Below are positions 6,070-14,265 of a stretch of 25,914 nucleotides of DNA, piece by piece. The DNA comes from an uncultured Peptococcaceae bacterium (GTDB lineage: Bacteria > Bacillota > Desulfotomaculia > Desulfotomaculales > Desulfallaceae): NCBI GenBank assembly GCA_913064925.1, contig CAJYBN010000007.1, positions 1 through 25,914 on the forward strand. Reading direction: 5' to 3'. The notes under the pieces are model-generated. The model worked only from the letters and a program-made list of their open reading frames with translations, did not search any database and was not told where the DNA came from. The position numbers and the translations under genes were made by a program. How positions within the stretch are numbered: position 1 is the stretch's first letter; every line of letters starts with the position of its first letter.

Positions 6070-6711
6070 GTGTTGTTGATGATCGACAATTATGATTCTT
6101 TTACCTATAACCTGGTCCAATACCTGTCGCTGCTTGGGGAAAACGTGCTGGTGCGGCGCAATGACTGCATCACCGTGCAGGAAATCCTAGCCCGGAACCC
6201 AGATTACCTGGTTTTATCGCCGGGACCGGGCACTCCCGACCAGGCGGGCGTGATCATTAAAGCCATCCAGCAATGCACCGGTCGCTTTCCCATTTTCGGA
6301 GTATGCCTGGGCATGCAGGCCATCGGCAGGGCCTACGGGGGCAGGGTCGTCCGCGCTAAAGCTCCTATGCACGGCAAAGTGTCGCTGATTTATCACGACG
6401 GAAAAACCATATTCGCCGGGCTGCCTTCACCTTTCCGGGCGGTACGCTATCATTCTCTGGTGGTGGAAAGGGAATCGCTGCCTAGTTGCCTGGAAGTGAG
6501 CGCCTGGACACAGGAAGGTGAAATTATGGGCTTACGGCACAGGTCGCAGCCGGTGGAGGGAGTGCAGTTTCACCCTGAATCGATGCTCAGTGAGCATGGC
6601 ATGGAACTGCTTGCTAATTTTTTACAGAGACCAGTAAACTACCTTAAATTGCTAAACGGAGGAGGGGAACTGTTTGATCAGGGAATTGCTGGGCAAATTG
6701 GCGGCCGGTGA
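6070..6711 (+). CDS. trpG: Anthranilate synthase component II (glutamine amidotransferase)
   Basis: TrpG hydrolyses glutamine and passes ammonia to TrpE. The 213-residue protein begins with the usual IDNYDSFTYNLVQYL segment. It has the oxyanion motif LSPGPGTP, the nucleophile Cys79 in GVCLGMQAI, and the His168/Glu170 pair in VQFHPES, so the triad is intact. GTG 6070 follows GGGAGG by 11 nt; the next codons TTG, TTG and ATG (6079) are possible alternatives. In Bacillus subtilis trpG (pabA) lies in the folate operon and serves both pathways; here it is in the trp cluster, behind its own leader. Its 3' end overlaps trpD by 38 nt. Confidence 0.95.
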   Translation: MLLMIDNYDSFTYNLVQYLSLLGENVLVRRNDCITVQEILARNPDYLVLSPGPGTPDQAGVIIKAIQQCTGRFPIFGVCLGMQAIGRAYGGRVVRAKAPMHGKVSLIYHDGKTIFAGLPSPFRAVRYHSLVVERESLPSCLEVSAWTQEGEIMGLRHRSQPVEGVQFHPESMLSEHGMELLANFLQRPVNYLKLLNGGGELFDQGIAGQIGGR

Positions 6712-7711
6712 AAACTTGTCCGAAACAGAAGCCGGCCAAGCTATGCAAATAATCATGGACGGCGGGGCCACGCCGGCGCAAATAGGCGGCATGCTTACGG
6801 CATTAAAGATGAAAGGCGAAACCGTTGACGAAATAACCGGGTTTGCCCGGGTTATGCGCAGCAGGGCCACTGCCGTAAAAAGCAGCCACCCGCTGTTGGT
6901 AGATACCTGCGGCACCGGCGGGGACGGTGCTAACACTTTCAATATCTCTACGACGGCAGCGCTGGTTTTGGCCGGCGCGGGTGTAAAGGTGGCCAAGCAC
7001 GGCAACCGTTCGGTTTCCAGCCGTTGCGGCAGCGCCGACGTGCTGGAGGCGCTGGGAGTGAATCTGGACCTCAAACCGGAAGAAATGGCCCTTTGCCTGG
7101 AAAAGGTGGGTATTGCCTTTCTCTTTGCCCCCCTGTTGCACGGCGCCATGAAGTTTGCCGCTGTGCCGCGCCGCGAGCTGGGTTTTCGCACGGTATTCAA
7201 CATTTTGGGGCCCTTGACCAACCCGGCGGGTGCCCGGGCCCAGGTGCTGGGGGTATTCAGCGCCTCGCTGGTGCGCGTGTTGGCTGAGGTTCTGCTGCGG
7301 TTGGGAACTGAGCGGGCTTTTGTACTGCACGGCGCCGGCGGGCTGGATGAAGCTTCTCCGGCCGGGCCGGTGCACATATGCGAGGTTAGGGAAGGCACCG
7401 TTTACGAGTATACCTTGGATCCCGCTGCGTACGGTTTTGCCGCTGCCGGCATAGATCATCTTTCCGGCGGTTCGCCGGAAGAAAACGCGGCACTCGTGCG
7501 GCGCGTCCTGGACGGTGAACCGGGGCCGCGGCGCGACGCCGTATTGATGAATGCCGCGTTGGGGTTAATGGCAGCGGGGACAGTCGACAGTTTTGCCGCT
7601 GGCGTCCGGCTGGCCGCCCGCAGCATAGATACAGGCCGCGCCAGGGGCAAGCTGGAAGAGCTGGTCCGGTTTACCGCCGCCTGCCGGCAGGCAAGGGTGG
7701 CCGGGCTATGA
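6674..7711 (+). CDS. trpD: Anthranilate phosphoribosyltransferase
   Basis: TrpD joins anthranilate to PRPP to give phosphoribosyl-anthranilate. The start is TTG 6674, preceded by GGAGGGG with 6 nt spacing, and lies inside the end of trpG, giving 345 residues, the usual family length. The PRPP-binding loop DTCGTGGDG (glycines from residue 80) and the KHGNRSVSSRCGSAD motif (from 108) are intact. The last four bases form an ATGA overlap with trpC, implying coupled translation. Confidence 0.96.
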   Translation: MIRELLGKLAAGENLSETEAGQAMQIIMDGGATPAQIGGMLTALKMKGETVDEITGFARVMRSRATAVKSSHPLLVDTCGTGGDGANTFNISTTAALVLAGAGVKVAKHGNRSVSSRCGSADVLEALGVNLDLKPEEMALCLEKVGIAFLFAPLLHGAMKFAAVPRRELGFRTVFNILGPLTNPAGARAQVLGVFSASLVRVLAEVLLRLGTERAFVLHGAGGLDEASPAGPVHICEVREGTVYEYTLDPAAYGFAAAGIDHLSGGSPEENAALVRRVLDGEPGPRRDAVLMNAALGLMAAGTVDSFAAGVRLAARSIDTGRARGKLEELVRFTAACRQARVAGL

Positions 7712-8529
7712 TACGAGGCTTTTTGCTGGAGGCGGCGCGGCAAAAGCGTGAAGAAGTGGAGTTTCAGTTGGGGGTCATGCCGCTGCGGGAATTACAAGCA
7801 CGGCTGCGGGACGCCTCTTTGCCCCCGACGCTGGGTTTTGCTGCCGCTATAAACCGCCCTGGCGAGGTGGGCTTGATTGCCGAAGTGAAGAGGCGGTCAC
7901 CATCCCGGGGGTTGATCAGGAAAGATTTTAACCTGGCGGAAACCGTCAGGGCTTACCGGGAGGCGGGTGCACAGGCCGTTTCCGTGCTGACGGATAAAAA
8001 ATTTTTCGGCGGCGCACCGGAATTTTTGGCTACGGCCCGGGAGCTTACCGGGCAGCCGCTGCTAAGGAAGGACTTTATTATTCACGAGTACCAGGTTTAC
8101 GAGTCCAGGCTGCTTGGGGCCGACGCCCTGCTGCTGATTGCGGAACTGCTGCCCGGCGGTGCGCTGGGCGAATTCCTGGCGCTGGCAAGGTCTTTGGGCC
8201 TGGAGGCGCTGGTGGAAACCCGCACCGCCGGAGAAGTGGAAAGGGCTTTACTAGCCGGCGCTACGATAATCGGCATCAACAACCGGAACCTGCACACCCT
8301 TGAGGTAAGCATAAGCACCACCTTGGAACTGGCAGGCCTTGTAAACAAGCCGGGCATTACGCTGGTTAGCGAAAGCGGCATAAGGACCCGTGCTGACGTT
8401 GAGAAGCTGGGAGCTTGCGGGGTCAATGCCGTGCTGGTGGGAGAAGCGTTGATGTCTGCCGGCGACTTGCGCGCCGCAGTTAGGCAGTTTAGCGGGGTGG
8501 CGGTGCGACGGGCGGTGGCCAGGGCATGA
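7708..8529 (+). CDS. trpC: Indole-3-glycerol-phosphate synthase
   Basis: TrpC closes the indole ring of CdRP, releasing CO2 and water. The 273-residue single-domain TIM barrel has AEVKRRSPS (catalytic Lys61), RKDFIIHEYQVYESR (from 120), INNRNL (near 190) and VSESGI (near 220). It is not fused to TrpF as it is in E. coli. It begins at the ATGA overlap with trpD and ends at an ATGA overlap with trpF. Confidence 0.96.
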   Translation: MIRGFLLEAARQKREEVEFQLGVMPLRELQARLRDASLPPTLGFAAAINRPGEVGLIAEVKRRSPSRGLIRKDFNLAETVRAYREAGAQAVSVLTDKKFFGGAPEFLATARELTGQPLLRKDFIIHEYQVYESRLLGADALLLIAELLPGGALGEFLALARSLGLEALVETRTAGEVERALLAGATIIGINNRNLHTLEVSISTTLELAGLVNKPGITLVSESGIRTRADVEKLGACGVNAVLVGEALMSAGDLRAAVRQFSGVAVRRAVARA

Positions 8530-9152
8530 AGGCGGGGCGGCAAGTCAAGGTTAAAATATGCGGTATTACCGACGCTGCCATCGCACTTGCTGCGGTAGAG
8601 GCCGGGGCCGATGCCCTGGGGTTTGTTTTTGCCGCCAGCCGCCGGCGGGTTTCGCCGGAAGCGGCCCGGGATATCTGCAAGCGTTTGCCGCAGGGAGTGG
8701 CCCGGGTTGGCGTGTTTGTCAATACGCCGCCTGCAGAAGTTGCTGCTGTTGCCGCTTACTGCGGCCTGACGGCCGTGCAATTGAGCGGCGATGAGCCGCC
8801 CGGTTACCGTTTGCCTTCACCCCTGCCGGTGATAAGGGCAATAAGGGTGGGAAACGGGCGGGGGGTTCCCGACCTTTCCCGTTACAAGGTCGACGCTTTC
8901 CTGTTTGACACCTACCGGGAAGGTTCTTACGGCGGCACGGGCAGAGTTTTCGACTGGCAAATACTTCGCAATATATACTGTCCCAAGCCGCTTATCCTGG
9001 CCGGCGGGTTGTGCGCTGCCAATGTGGTTGAGGCGGTGCGGGCGGTTAAGCCTTACGCCGTGGACGTTTCCGGCGGGGTGGAAACCGGCGGGCGCAAGGA
9101 TGTGCATAAGATTAAACAATTTATCAACTTAGCCAAGGGGGTTGTCATATGA
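8526..9152 (+). CDS. trpF: Phosphoribosylanthranilate isomerase
   Basis: TrpF performs the Amadori rearrangement of PRA to CdRP. At 208 residues it is of standard length. Catalytic Cys12 lies in VKICGI and the general acid Asp128 in FLFDT. The phosphate-binding loops LAGGL and VDVSGGVE, the latter followed by a KIKQFI helix, are present. ATG 8526 overlaps the trpC stop, and its own stop overlaps the trpB start. Confidence 0.96.
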   Translation: MKAGRQVKVKICGITDAAIALAAVEAGADALGFVFAASRRRVSPEAARDICKRLPQGVARVGVFVNTPPAEVAAVAAYCGLTAVQLSGDEPPGYRLPSPLPVIRAIRVGNGRGVPDLSRYKVDAFLFDTYREGSYGGTGRVFDWQILRNIYCPKPLILAGGLCAANVVEAVRAVKPYAVDVSGGVETGGRKDVHKIKQFINLAKGVVI

Positions 9153-10351
9153 ACACCGCAACACCTGATGAGCGCGGTTATTTCGGCCGGTTTGGCGGAA
9201 GATTCGTGCCGGAAACTTTAATGCCTGCCCTGGAGGAATTGGCGGACGCCTACCGGCGGTTGAGCAGCGACAAGCAGTTTCAAGATGAATTACAGTATTA
9301 CCTGGCCCGTTACGTGGGCCGGCCCTCGCCTCTGTACCATGCCCGGAACCTGACGGAGTTCCTGGGCGGCGCGCAGATTTACCTGAAGCGGGAGGACCTC
9401 AACCACACCGGGGCGCACAAGATAAACAATACCATGGGGCAGGTACTCCTGGCGCGCAGGATGGGGAAAAGGCGCATAATCGCGGAAACCGGGGCGGGTC
9501 AGCACGGCGTGGCCACGGCCACGGTGGCGGCCATGTTCGGCTTGGCATGCATCATATACATGGGGGAAGAAGATATGCGCAGGCAAGCGCTAAATGTTTT
9601 TCGCATGCGCCTGCTGGGTGCCGAAGTGGTGCCCGTGTCGTCGGGCAGCAGGACCCTGAAGGACGCCATGAACGAAGCCATGCGTGACTGGGTCACCAAT
9701 ATCGAGACCACCTACTATTTGGTGGGTTCCGTGGCGGGACCGCACCCTTACCCCGTTATAGTAAGGGATTTCCAACGGGTTATCGGTGATGAAGCCCGTC
9801 GGCAGGTAATGGAGCAGGCGGGCCGCCTTCCCGACTACGTTATTGCCTGCGTGGGCGGAGGCAGCAATGCCATGGGCATATTTTACCCGTTCCTCAATGA
9901 CCCGGAGGTGGTTTTACTGGGTGTGGAAGCCGGCGGTCACGGCCTAGACACGCGCCACCACGCGGCCACCCTTTCCCGGGGCAGGCCGGGTGTGCTGCAC
10001 GGCTCCCTCAGTTACCTGCTGCAGGACGAGGATGGCCAGGTGTCACCGGTACATTCCATTTCCGCCGGGCTGGATTATCCAGGGGTGGGGCCGGAGCACA
10101 GCTACCTCATGGAAACGGGGCGTGCCCGCTATGTTGCGGCCACGGACCGGGAAGCGCTTGACGCCTTTCAGGTTACCTGCCGCACCGAAGGCATCATTCC
10201 CGCGCTGGAAAGCGCCCATGCCCTGGCGGCGGCGTTTCGCCTGGCGCCCACCTTGCCGCGGGAAAACATTATTCTGGTTAATCTTTCGGGGCGCGGCGAC
10301 AAGGACGTGCACACCGTGGCCGCGGAAATGGGGGTGTCGCTGGATGAGTAA
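9149..10351 (+). CDS. trpB: Tryptophan synthase beta chain
   Basis: TrpB condenses indole with serine using pyridoxal phosphate. The 400-residue protein opens with the usual GRFGGRFVPETLMPAL region. The Schiff-base lysine is Lys91 in NHTGAHKINN. The phosphate-binding glycine run GGGSNA and the AGLDYPGVGPEH segment are intact. It is the TrpB1 type, which pairs with TrpA, as the adjacent trpA confirms. Overlap with trpF is 4 nt and with trpA 8 nt. Confidence 0.97.
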   Translation: MNTATPDERGYFGRFGGRFVPETLMPALEELADAYRRLSSDKQFQDELQYYLARYVGRPSPLYHARNLTEFLGGAQIYLKREDLNHTGAHKINNTMGQVLLARRMGKRRIIAETGAGQHGVATATVAAMFGLACIIYMGEEDMRRQALNVFRMRLLGAEVVPVSSGSRTLKDAMNEAMRDWVTNIETTYYLVGSVAGPHPYPVIVRDFQRVIGDEARRQVMEQAGRLPDYVIACVGGGSNAMGIFYPFLNDPEVVLLGVEAGGHGLDTRHHAATLSRGRPGVLHGSLSYLLQDEDGQVSPVHSISAGLDYPGVGPEHSYLMETGRARYVAATDREALDAFQVTCRTEGIIPALESAHALAAAFRLAPTLPRENIILVNLSGRGDKDVHTVAAEMGVSLDE

Positions 10352-11171
10352 GGTGAAGGACAGGCTGCAACAGGTGCTGGCCGGCGGCGGTAAAGGGCTG
10401 ATTGTTTATGTAACGGCTGGCGACCCGGACCTGGATACGACGGTGGAATTGGCTGTGGCGATGGCCGGGGCCGGGGCGGATATAATTGAGCTGGGAATTC
10501 CTTTTTCCGACCCGGTGGCGGACGGCCCCGTTATCCAGGCGGCTTCCCAACGGGCTCTGGCCGGTGGAACCACGGTGCGGGGAGTAATCCGGGCAATGGA
10601 ACAAATTAGCCGCCGCACAAGCGTACCGCTGGTATTGATGACTTACTACAACCCGGTTTACCAGTACGGGTTGCGGCGGTTTGCCCAAGACACGGCGGCA
10701 GCGGGCGGCAGCGGGCTGATCATACCCGACCTGCCCCCGGAGGAATCGGGCGCTATGCTGCGTGCAGCTGACGCCGAAGGGGTGGACTTGATACCGCTGG
10801 TGACGCCCAACACTCCCGACCGGCGGCTGGCCATCATTGCTGCCCGTGCCCGCGGTTTTATTTACTGCGTATCGGTAACGGGGGTAACCGGCGAAAGGGA
10901 AAACATCACAACCGATCTTTCCGCCATGACAGCGGCCGTGCGCCGGCATACGGCGCTGCCGGTGGCGGTGGGCTTCGGCATTTCCGGCCCCACACAAGCG
11001 GCCTGGGTGGCCAGGTACTGCGATGCCGTGGTGGTGGGGAGCGCTCTGGTCGGTATTATTGCTGCCCGGGCAGGAAAGCCCGGTCTTGTTGAGGCGGTGT
11101 GCCGGCGTGTGCGGGAGTTAAAAGAAGCTCTGGCCGGGACGGAGGTGGACGGCGTTGCTACCGCCTTATAA
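10344..11171 (+). CDS. trpA: Tryptophan synthase alpha chain
   Basis: TrpA cleaves indole-3-glycerol phosphate to indole and glyceraldehyde-3-phosphate and channels indole to TrpB. ATG 10344 gives MSKVKDRLQQVLAGG and 275 residues; the frame is open far upstream inside trpB, but that extension is only trpB read out of frame. The catalytic residues fall at Glu49 (IIELGIPF) and Asp60 (SDPVADG), the same numbers as in the Salmonella enzyme, which supports the start. VTGVTGER is the flexible loop 6. Its end overlaps the next gene by 17 nt. Confidence 0.97.
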   Translation: MSKVKDRLQQVLAGGGKGLIVYVTAGDPDLDTTVELAVAMAGAGADIIELGIPFSDPVADGPVIQAASQRALAGGTTVRGVIRAMEQISRRTSVPLVLMTYYNPVYQYGLRRFAQDTAAAGGSGLIIPDLPPEESGAMLRAADAEGVDLIPLVTPNTPDRRLAIIAARARGFIYCVSVTGVTGERENITTDLSAMTAAVRRHTALPVAVGFGISGPTQAAWVARYCDAVVVGSALVGIIAARAGKPGLVEAVCRRVRELKEALAGTEVDGVATAL

Positions 11172-11979
11172 GCTGGCCAGCAGAGAATGGCAAAGGGAAA
11201 ATACCGTCGTCAGGATAGGTGACTGCCAGGTCGGGGGAGACGCTCCCGTGGTAATTGCTGGTCCCTGTGCCGTTGAGGATGAAGAAATGCTGGTTCGCCT
11301 GGCCTGCCGGCTGAAAGCGATGGGGGTGCATATGCTGCGGGGCGGCGCATACAAACCCCGCACTTCTCCCTACACGTTTCAGGGCCTGGGCGCGGAAGGG
11401 CTGCGCATGCTGCACGCCGCGGGCCGGGCGGCGGGCTTGCCGGTGGTCACCGAGTTGACGGATGTACGCCACCTGGCGGAAGTGTGTCGCTACGCCGACG
11501 TGATCCAGATAGGCAGCCGCAACATGCAAAACTTCGGGCTGCTCCGGGAAGTGGGCCGACTGCGCGTGCCGGTGCTCTTGAAGCGGGGTTTTGCTGCCAC
11601 CATTGAGGAATGGCTGCTGGCCGCTGAGTATATACTGGTCGGGGGTAACAGGGAAGTGATACTTTGCGAGCGGGGCATCAGGAGCTTTGAGCCGTACACG
11701 CGCAATACATTTGACATCAATGCGGTGGCGGCGGTGAAGCACCTTTCCCACCTGCCCCTGGTGGCCGACCCCAGCCACGGCACGGGGCGGCGGGAACTGG
11801 TGTTGCCCGTGGCCCGGGCCGCATTGGCCGCTGGGGCCGACGGCGTAATGCTGGAAGTACACCCCCAGCCGGACAAGGCTCTATCCGACGGCCCGCAGTC
11901 GCTGCTGCCTGGAGACCTGGCCGGTTTTATGGAAGAATTGCGAGGGGCCGGTCGCCGGCGGCCCAGGGTAATCGCTTAG
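11155..11979 (+). CDS. aroF: 3-deoxy-7-phosphoheptulonate (DAHP) synthase, class I beta
   Basis: The enzyme condenses PEP and erythrose-4-phosphate to open the shikimate pathway. The product is a 274-residue barrel with GPCAVE (36-41), RGGAYKPRTSPYTFQG (62-77), LKRGFAAT, DPSHGTG and EVHPQPDKALSDGPQ, the PEP and metal motifs of the AroF/KdsA-like class. TTG 11155 has GGAGGTG 7 nt upstream and lies within trpA. Only about 20-30 residues precede the barrel. There is therefore neither the ferredoxin-like regulatory domain of the Thermotoga enzyme nor a chorismate mutase domain, so feedback control at the protein level is probably absent. As last gene of the trp cluster its supply would be tuned by tryptophan through the leaders. 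KdsA is less likely given the motifs and location. Confidence 0.9.
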   Translation: MLPPYKLASREWQRENTVVRIGDCQVGGDAPVVIAGPCAVEDEEMLVRLACRLKAMGVHMLRGGAYKPRTSPYTFQGLGAEGLRMLHAAGRAAGLPVVTELTDVRHLAEVCRYADVIQIGSRNMQNFGLLREVGRLRVPVLLKRGFAATIEEWLLAAEYILVGGNREVILCERGIRSFEPYTRNTFDINAVAAVKHLSHLPLVADPSHGTGRRELVLPVARAALAAGADGVMLEVHPQPDKALSDGPQSLLPGDLAGFMEELRGAGRRRPRVIA

Positions 11980-12000
11980 GTGCCTGTGGCGCCGGGTTGG

Positions 12001-12030
12001 AGCGAGCGAAGGTAACGGAATCGCTTTTTT
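12001..12030 (+). terminator. Weak possible terminator after the trp operon
   Basis: AGCGA (12005-12009, or the copy at 12001) can pair with TCGCT (12021-12025), followed by six T. The stem is only 5 bp with a large loop, so efficiency is doubtful. It is the only candidate seen after aroF. Confidence 0.4.
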
Positions 12031-12048
12031 AAATCTCTATCCAGCAGG

Positions 12049-12077
12049 TTGTAACCCGCCGTGGCTGCTGTTATAAT
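12049..12077 (+). promoter_or_regulatory. Sigma-A promoter for the tungstate-type ATPase gene
   Basis: TTGTAA (12049-12054), a 17-nt spacer and TATAAT (12072-12077). It lies 40 nt upstream of the ATG, so this gene can be transcribed independently of the trp operon. Confidence 0.75.
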
Positions 12078-12116
12078 GGATGCGTTGATTGACAAGGTAA
12101 CGGGACGGTGGGCGTC

Positions 12117-12860
12117 ATGTTGCGGTTGCAAGACCTGTTGCTGGCCCGGGGCGGGCAGACAATTTTACGCGTAAAGGAGTTCAGGCTGGCGGAAGGTGAA
12201 AGGCTGGCTGTTATCGGGCCCAACGGGGCCGGTAAAAGCACTCTGTTGAAAGTACTGGCCCTGCTGGAACGGCCCACTACCGGGGCTGTCTTTTTCCGCG
12301 GTGTTAAGGTGACGGCTAAAAACGCTTTGGCTTTTCGGCGCCGCATGGCTGTTGTTTTCCAGGAACCGTTGCTGCTTAATACTACGGTGTTTAACAACGT
12401 AGCGCAGGGATTAAAGTTTAGGGGCATTGACGGTGCAGAGCTGCAGCGACGGGTAGACTACTGGCTGGAAAGGTTAAGCATTACCGGATTGCGCAGTCGC
12501 ACGCCGCTGCATCTCTCGGGAGGCGAGGCGCAAAGAGTCAATCTGGCCCGGGCCTTCGTTCTTGAGCCCGAGATAATTTTTTTGGATGAACCTTTTTCAG
12601 CGCTGGATTTTCCCACCCGTTTCAACCTACTGGAGGAACTTGGCGAACTGCTGGTAAAAACGGGTACCGCCGCCGTGTTTGTAACGCATGATTTTACCGA
12701 AATCCCGTTCTTGACAGATAACGTAGCGGTGATGGACAGGGGAGAAGTGGTCTGCAGGGGTAAATTGTGGGAAGTGAAGGAAAGCGGGACTTCCATTCCG
12801 GCGGTGCGGCACTTGCTGCGCCCGCTCAACATGAGCAGGCGGCTGGACAATTATTTATAA
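12117..12860 (+). CDS. ABC transporter ATP-binding protein, TupC-like, orphan
   Basis: The 247-residue ATPase has Walker A GPNGAGKST, the Q-loop FQEPLLLNTTV, signature LSGGEAQRVNLARA, Walker B IIFLDEPFSALD and the switch histidine in FVTHDFTE, so it should be able to hydrolyse ATP. The wording of these motifs and the lack of a C-terminal MOBE domain recall tungstate/molybdate importers of the TupC/WtpC group, although this is recognition without alignment. No permease or binding protein is adjacent. ATG 12117 has GGTGG about 5 nt upstream; GTG 12108 would add three residues. It converges on the Nudix gene with only 7 bp between stops. Confidence 0.8.
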   Translation: MLRLQDLLLARGGQTILRVKEFRLAEGERLAVIGPNGAGKSTLLKVLALLERPTTGAVFFRGVKVTAKNALAFRRRMAVVFQEPLLLNTTVFNNVAQGLKFRGIDGAELQRRVDYWLERLSITGLRSRTPLHLSGGEAQRVNLARAFVLEPEIIFLDEPFSALDFPTRFNLLEELGELLVKTGTAAVFVTHDFTEIPFLTDNVAVMDRGEVVCRGKLWEVKESGTSIPAVRHLLRPLNMSRRLDNYL

Positions 12861-12867
12861 TTTTATA

Positions 12868-13305
12868 TTATAATTGCTTGCGCCGTTTACACTCCCACGC
12901 TTCGATGGCGGAGCGGGCGGTACCCGTCAGATCGTAGACTGCAATATCCCGCAAGGGTATCCAGCGCACGTCCAGCGTTTCCGGCGAATTTTGCGGTGAG
13001 CCGCTTATATATTCTCCCAGGTAGACCAAAATGAGATAGTGAAAGCGAACCCGCTGCGCGTTATCATAAAATATGGCGTCCACCGCATTCAGCAACTCGC
13101 GGATTTTGATACGCACACCGCACTCCTCCAGGACTTCTCTGGCCGCGGCATATTGCGCTGTTTCGCCCACCTCGATTTTGCCGCCCGGCAGGCTCCACTT
13201 GCCGGCGCCGGGTGCAAATTTTCTTTTTACCATTAGCAGCGCACCTTGATGGTAAACCAGGGCCGCTGCGGAAGGTACCGGATAAGGCGGGTATTCCCGG
13301 GTCAA
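12868..13305 (-). CDS. Nudix hydrolase (MutT-like)
   Basis: The 145-residue protein carries a perfect Nudix box from Gly42 to Val64: G-x5-E-x7-REVLEECGV, with metal-binding Glu57, Glu60 and Glu61. It is preceded by GKWSLPGGK, usual in MutT and ADP-ribose pyrophosphatase relatives. Such enzymes hydrolyse nucleoside diphosphates linked to another moiety; which substrate it uses cannot be read. The start TTG 13305 has GGGGGTGG 6 nt upstream. The gene is divergent from the thiamine operon, and some Nudix proteins act on thiamine or its phosphates, but position alone is weak evidence for that. Confidence 0.88.
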   Translation of the reverse strand: MTREYPPYPVPSAAALVYHQGALLMVKRKFAPGAGKWSLPGGKIEVGETAQYAAAREVLEECGVRIKIRELLNAVDAIFYDNAQRVRFHYLILVYLGEYISGSPQNSPETLDVRWIPLRDIAVYDLTGTARSAIEAWECKRRKQL

Positions 13306-13364
13306 AATTATCCACCCCCGTTACGAGGATTATAACACGTGACACCCGTTGCTGGGAAAAAATA

Positions 13365-13392
13365 TTGACTTCATACCGGCAAAGTATATAAT
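13365..13392 (+). promoter_or_regulatory. Sigma-A promoter of the thiamine operon
   Basis: TTGACT (13365-13370), a 16-nt spacer and TATAAT (13387-13392). Start near 13399 would place the TPP aptamer about 25 nt into the RNA. Both boxes closely resemble those of the trpE promoter. Confidence 0.85.
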
Positions 13393-13424
13393 AAACGTAA
13401 CAAAACAAAAATAAATACAAATCT

Positions 13425-13517
13425 TGCTTGGGGAGCTCATGTTATGAGCTGAGAAAGGGCTGGCGAGCACCTGACCCATGAACCTGATCGGGGTAATGCC
13501 CGCGTAGGGAAGGTATA
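13425..13517 (+). promoter_or_regulatory. TPP riboswitch (THI element)
   Basis: The conserved blocks of the thiamine pyrophosphate aptamer appear in order. GGGGAGCTC opens the element, CTGAGA (13449 onward) forms the pyrimidine-sensing side, and ACCTGATCGGGGTAATGCC with GCGTAGGGAAGG (to about 13514) forms the pyrophosphate-sensing side and closing helix. A terminator follows within 10 nt, so it acts by ligand-induced termination. The genes downstream are all thiamine-related, consistent with repression when TPP is plentiful. Confidence 0.95.
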
Positions 13518-13524
13518 GATTGTC

Positions 13525-13558
13525 AAAAAGCGCACCTGACCTTGGGGGTGCGCTTTTT
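13525..13558 (+). terminator. Riboswitch expression-platform terminator
   Basis: AAAAAGCGCACC (13525-13536) pairs perfectly with GGTGCGCTTTTT (13547-13558), giving a 12-bp stem ending in five T. It lies directly downstream of the aptamer and 42 nt before the chosen thiN start. Confidence 0.9.
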
Positions 13559-13599
13559 CCTTGAGCGTGATGTATAACTTTGAAATCGGGGTGAACAGT

Positions 13600-14265
13600 T
13601 TGCGCTGTATTATTTTAAGCGGGGGAACAATTGGCGATTTTCAGTGGTTGGCCGGCGTGGTTGAGAAAGGGGACTACGTCATCTGTGCCGACGGCGGTTC
13701 CGAGTACGCCGCCGCCCTGGGGATTATTCCCCGCTTAATAGTCGGCGACATGGATTCCGTAAACCGGGAAATACTGGAGTATTTCGCCGGGCGGGGCACG
13801 ATAATCAAGGAATATCCCGCCGACAAGGACGATACCGACACCGCTCTGGCACTGGGCGAGGCGCTGGCGGTCGGGCCGGCGGAGATTGTTATTATCGGTG
13901 CGCTGGGGACGCGATTTGACCACTCCCTGGCCAACGTGCACCTGCTGCGGGCGGCCTGGGAGCGGGGCGTGCGGGCGCGCATCATTGACGAGTACAACGA
14001 GATTAGCCTGGTGGGGCCGCAGCAGCCTGCCCTGGTAAAGGGGAGGCCGGGGGACTTGTTTTCCCTGTTGCCGCTTACGGAGCGGGTGACCGGCGTTCAA
14101 GTGCGGGGCGCGCGCTGGCCGCTGCGGGATGCTGTTTTTGCCATCGGCAACCCGTACGGCATCAGCAACCGTCTGGTTGACGGGGAGGCGGAAGTTTCCG
14201 TTGCCTCCGGGCTGTTGCTGCTGATTAAAGTTAGTAAACGGGGTGAATGCCTTGCCGGTGATTAA
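13600..14265 (+). CDS. thiN: Thiamine pyrophosphokinase
   Basis: The enzyme transfers pyrophosphate from ATP to thiamine, giving TPP, and so lets the cell use salvaged thiamine. Motifs seen are ICADGGSEYA, VGDMDS, DKDDTDTALA and GALGTRFDHSLAN, all characteristic of this family. The frame is open from TTG 13561, but that codon lies directly after the terminator with no ribosome binding site. TTG 13600, preceded by GGGGTGA, yields MRCIILSGGTIGDF (221 aa), the usual N-terminus. GTG 13591 is a third option. It is the first gene of the riboswitch-controlled operon and overlaps the next one. Confidence 0.92.
   Translation: MRCIILSGGTIGDFQWLAGVVEKGDYVICADGGSEYAAALGIIPRLIVGDMDSVNREILEYFAGRGTIIKEYPADKDDTDTALALGEALAVGPAEIVIIGALGTRFDHSLANVHLLRAAWERGVRARIIDEYNEISLVGPQQPALVKGRPGDLFSLLPLTERVTGVQVRGARWPLRDAVFAIGNPYGISNRLVDGEAEVSVASGLLLLIKVSKRGECLAGD

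Noticed and set aside
6652..7398. 248-codon minus-strand frame
   Set aside because: It is antisense to trpD, rich in Ser/Ala/Pro as GC-rich shadow frames are, with no start signals.
9990..10343. 118-residue N-terminal extension of trpA
   Set aside because: It is trpB read out of frame; starting at 10344 puts Glu49 and Asp60 at the canonical positions.
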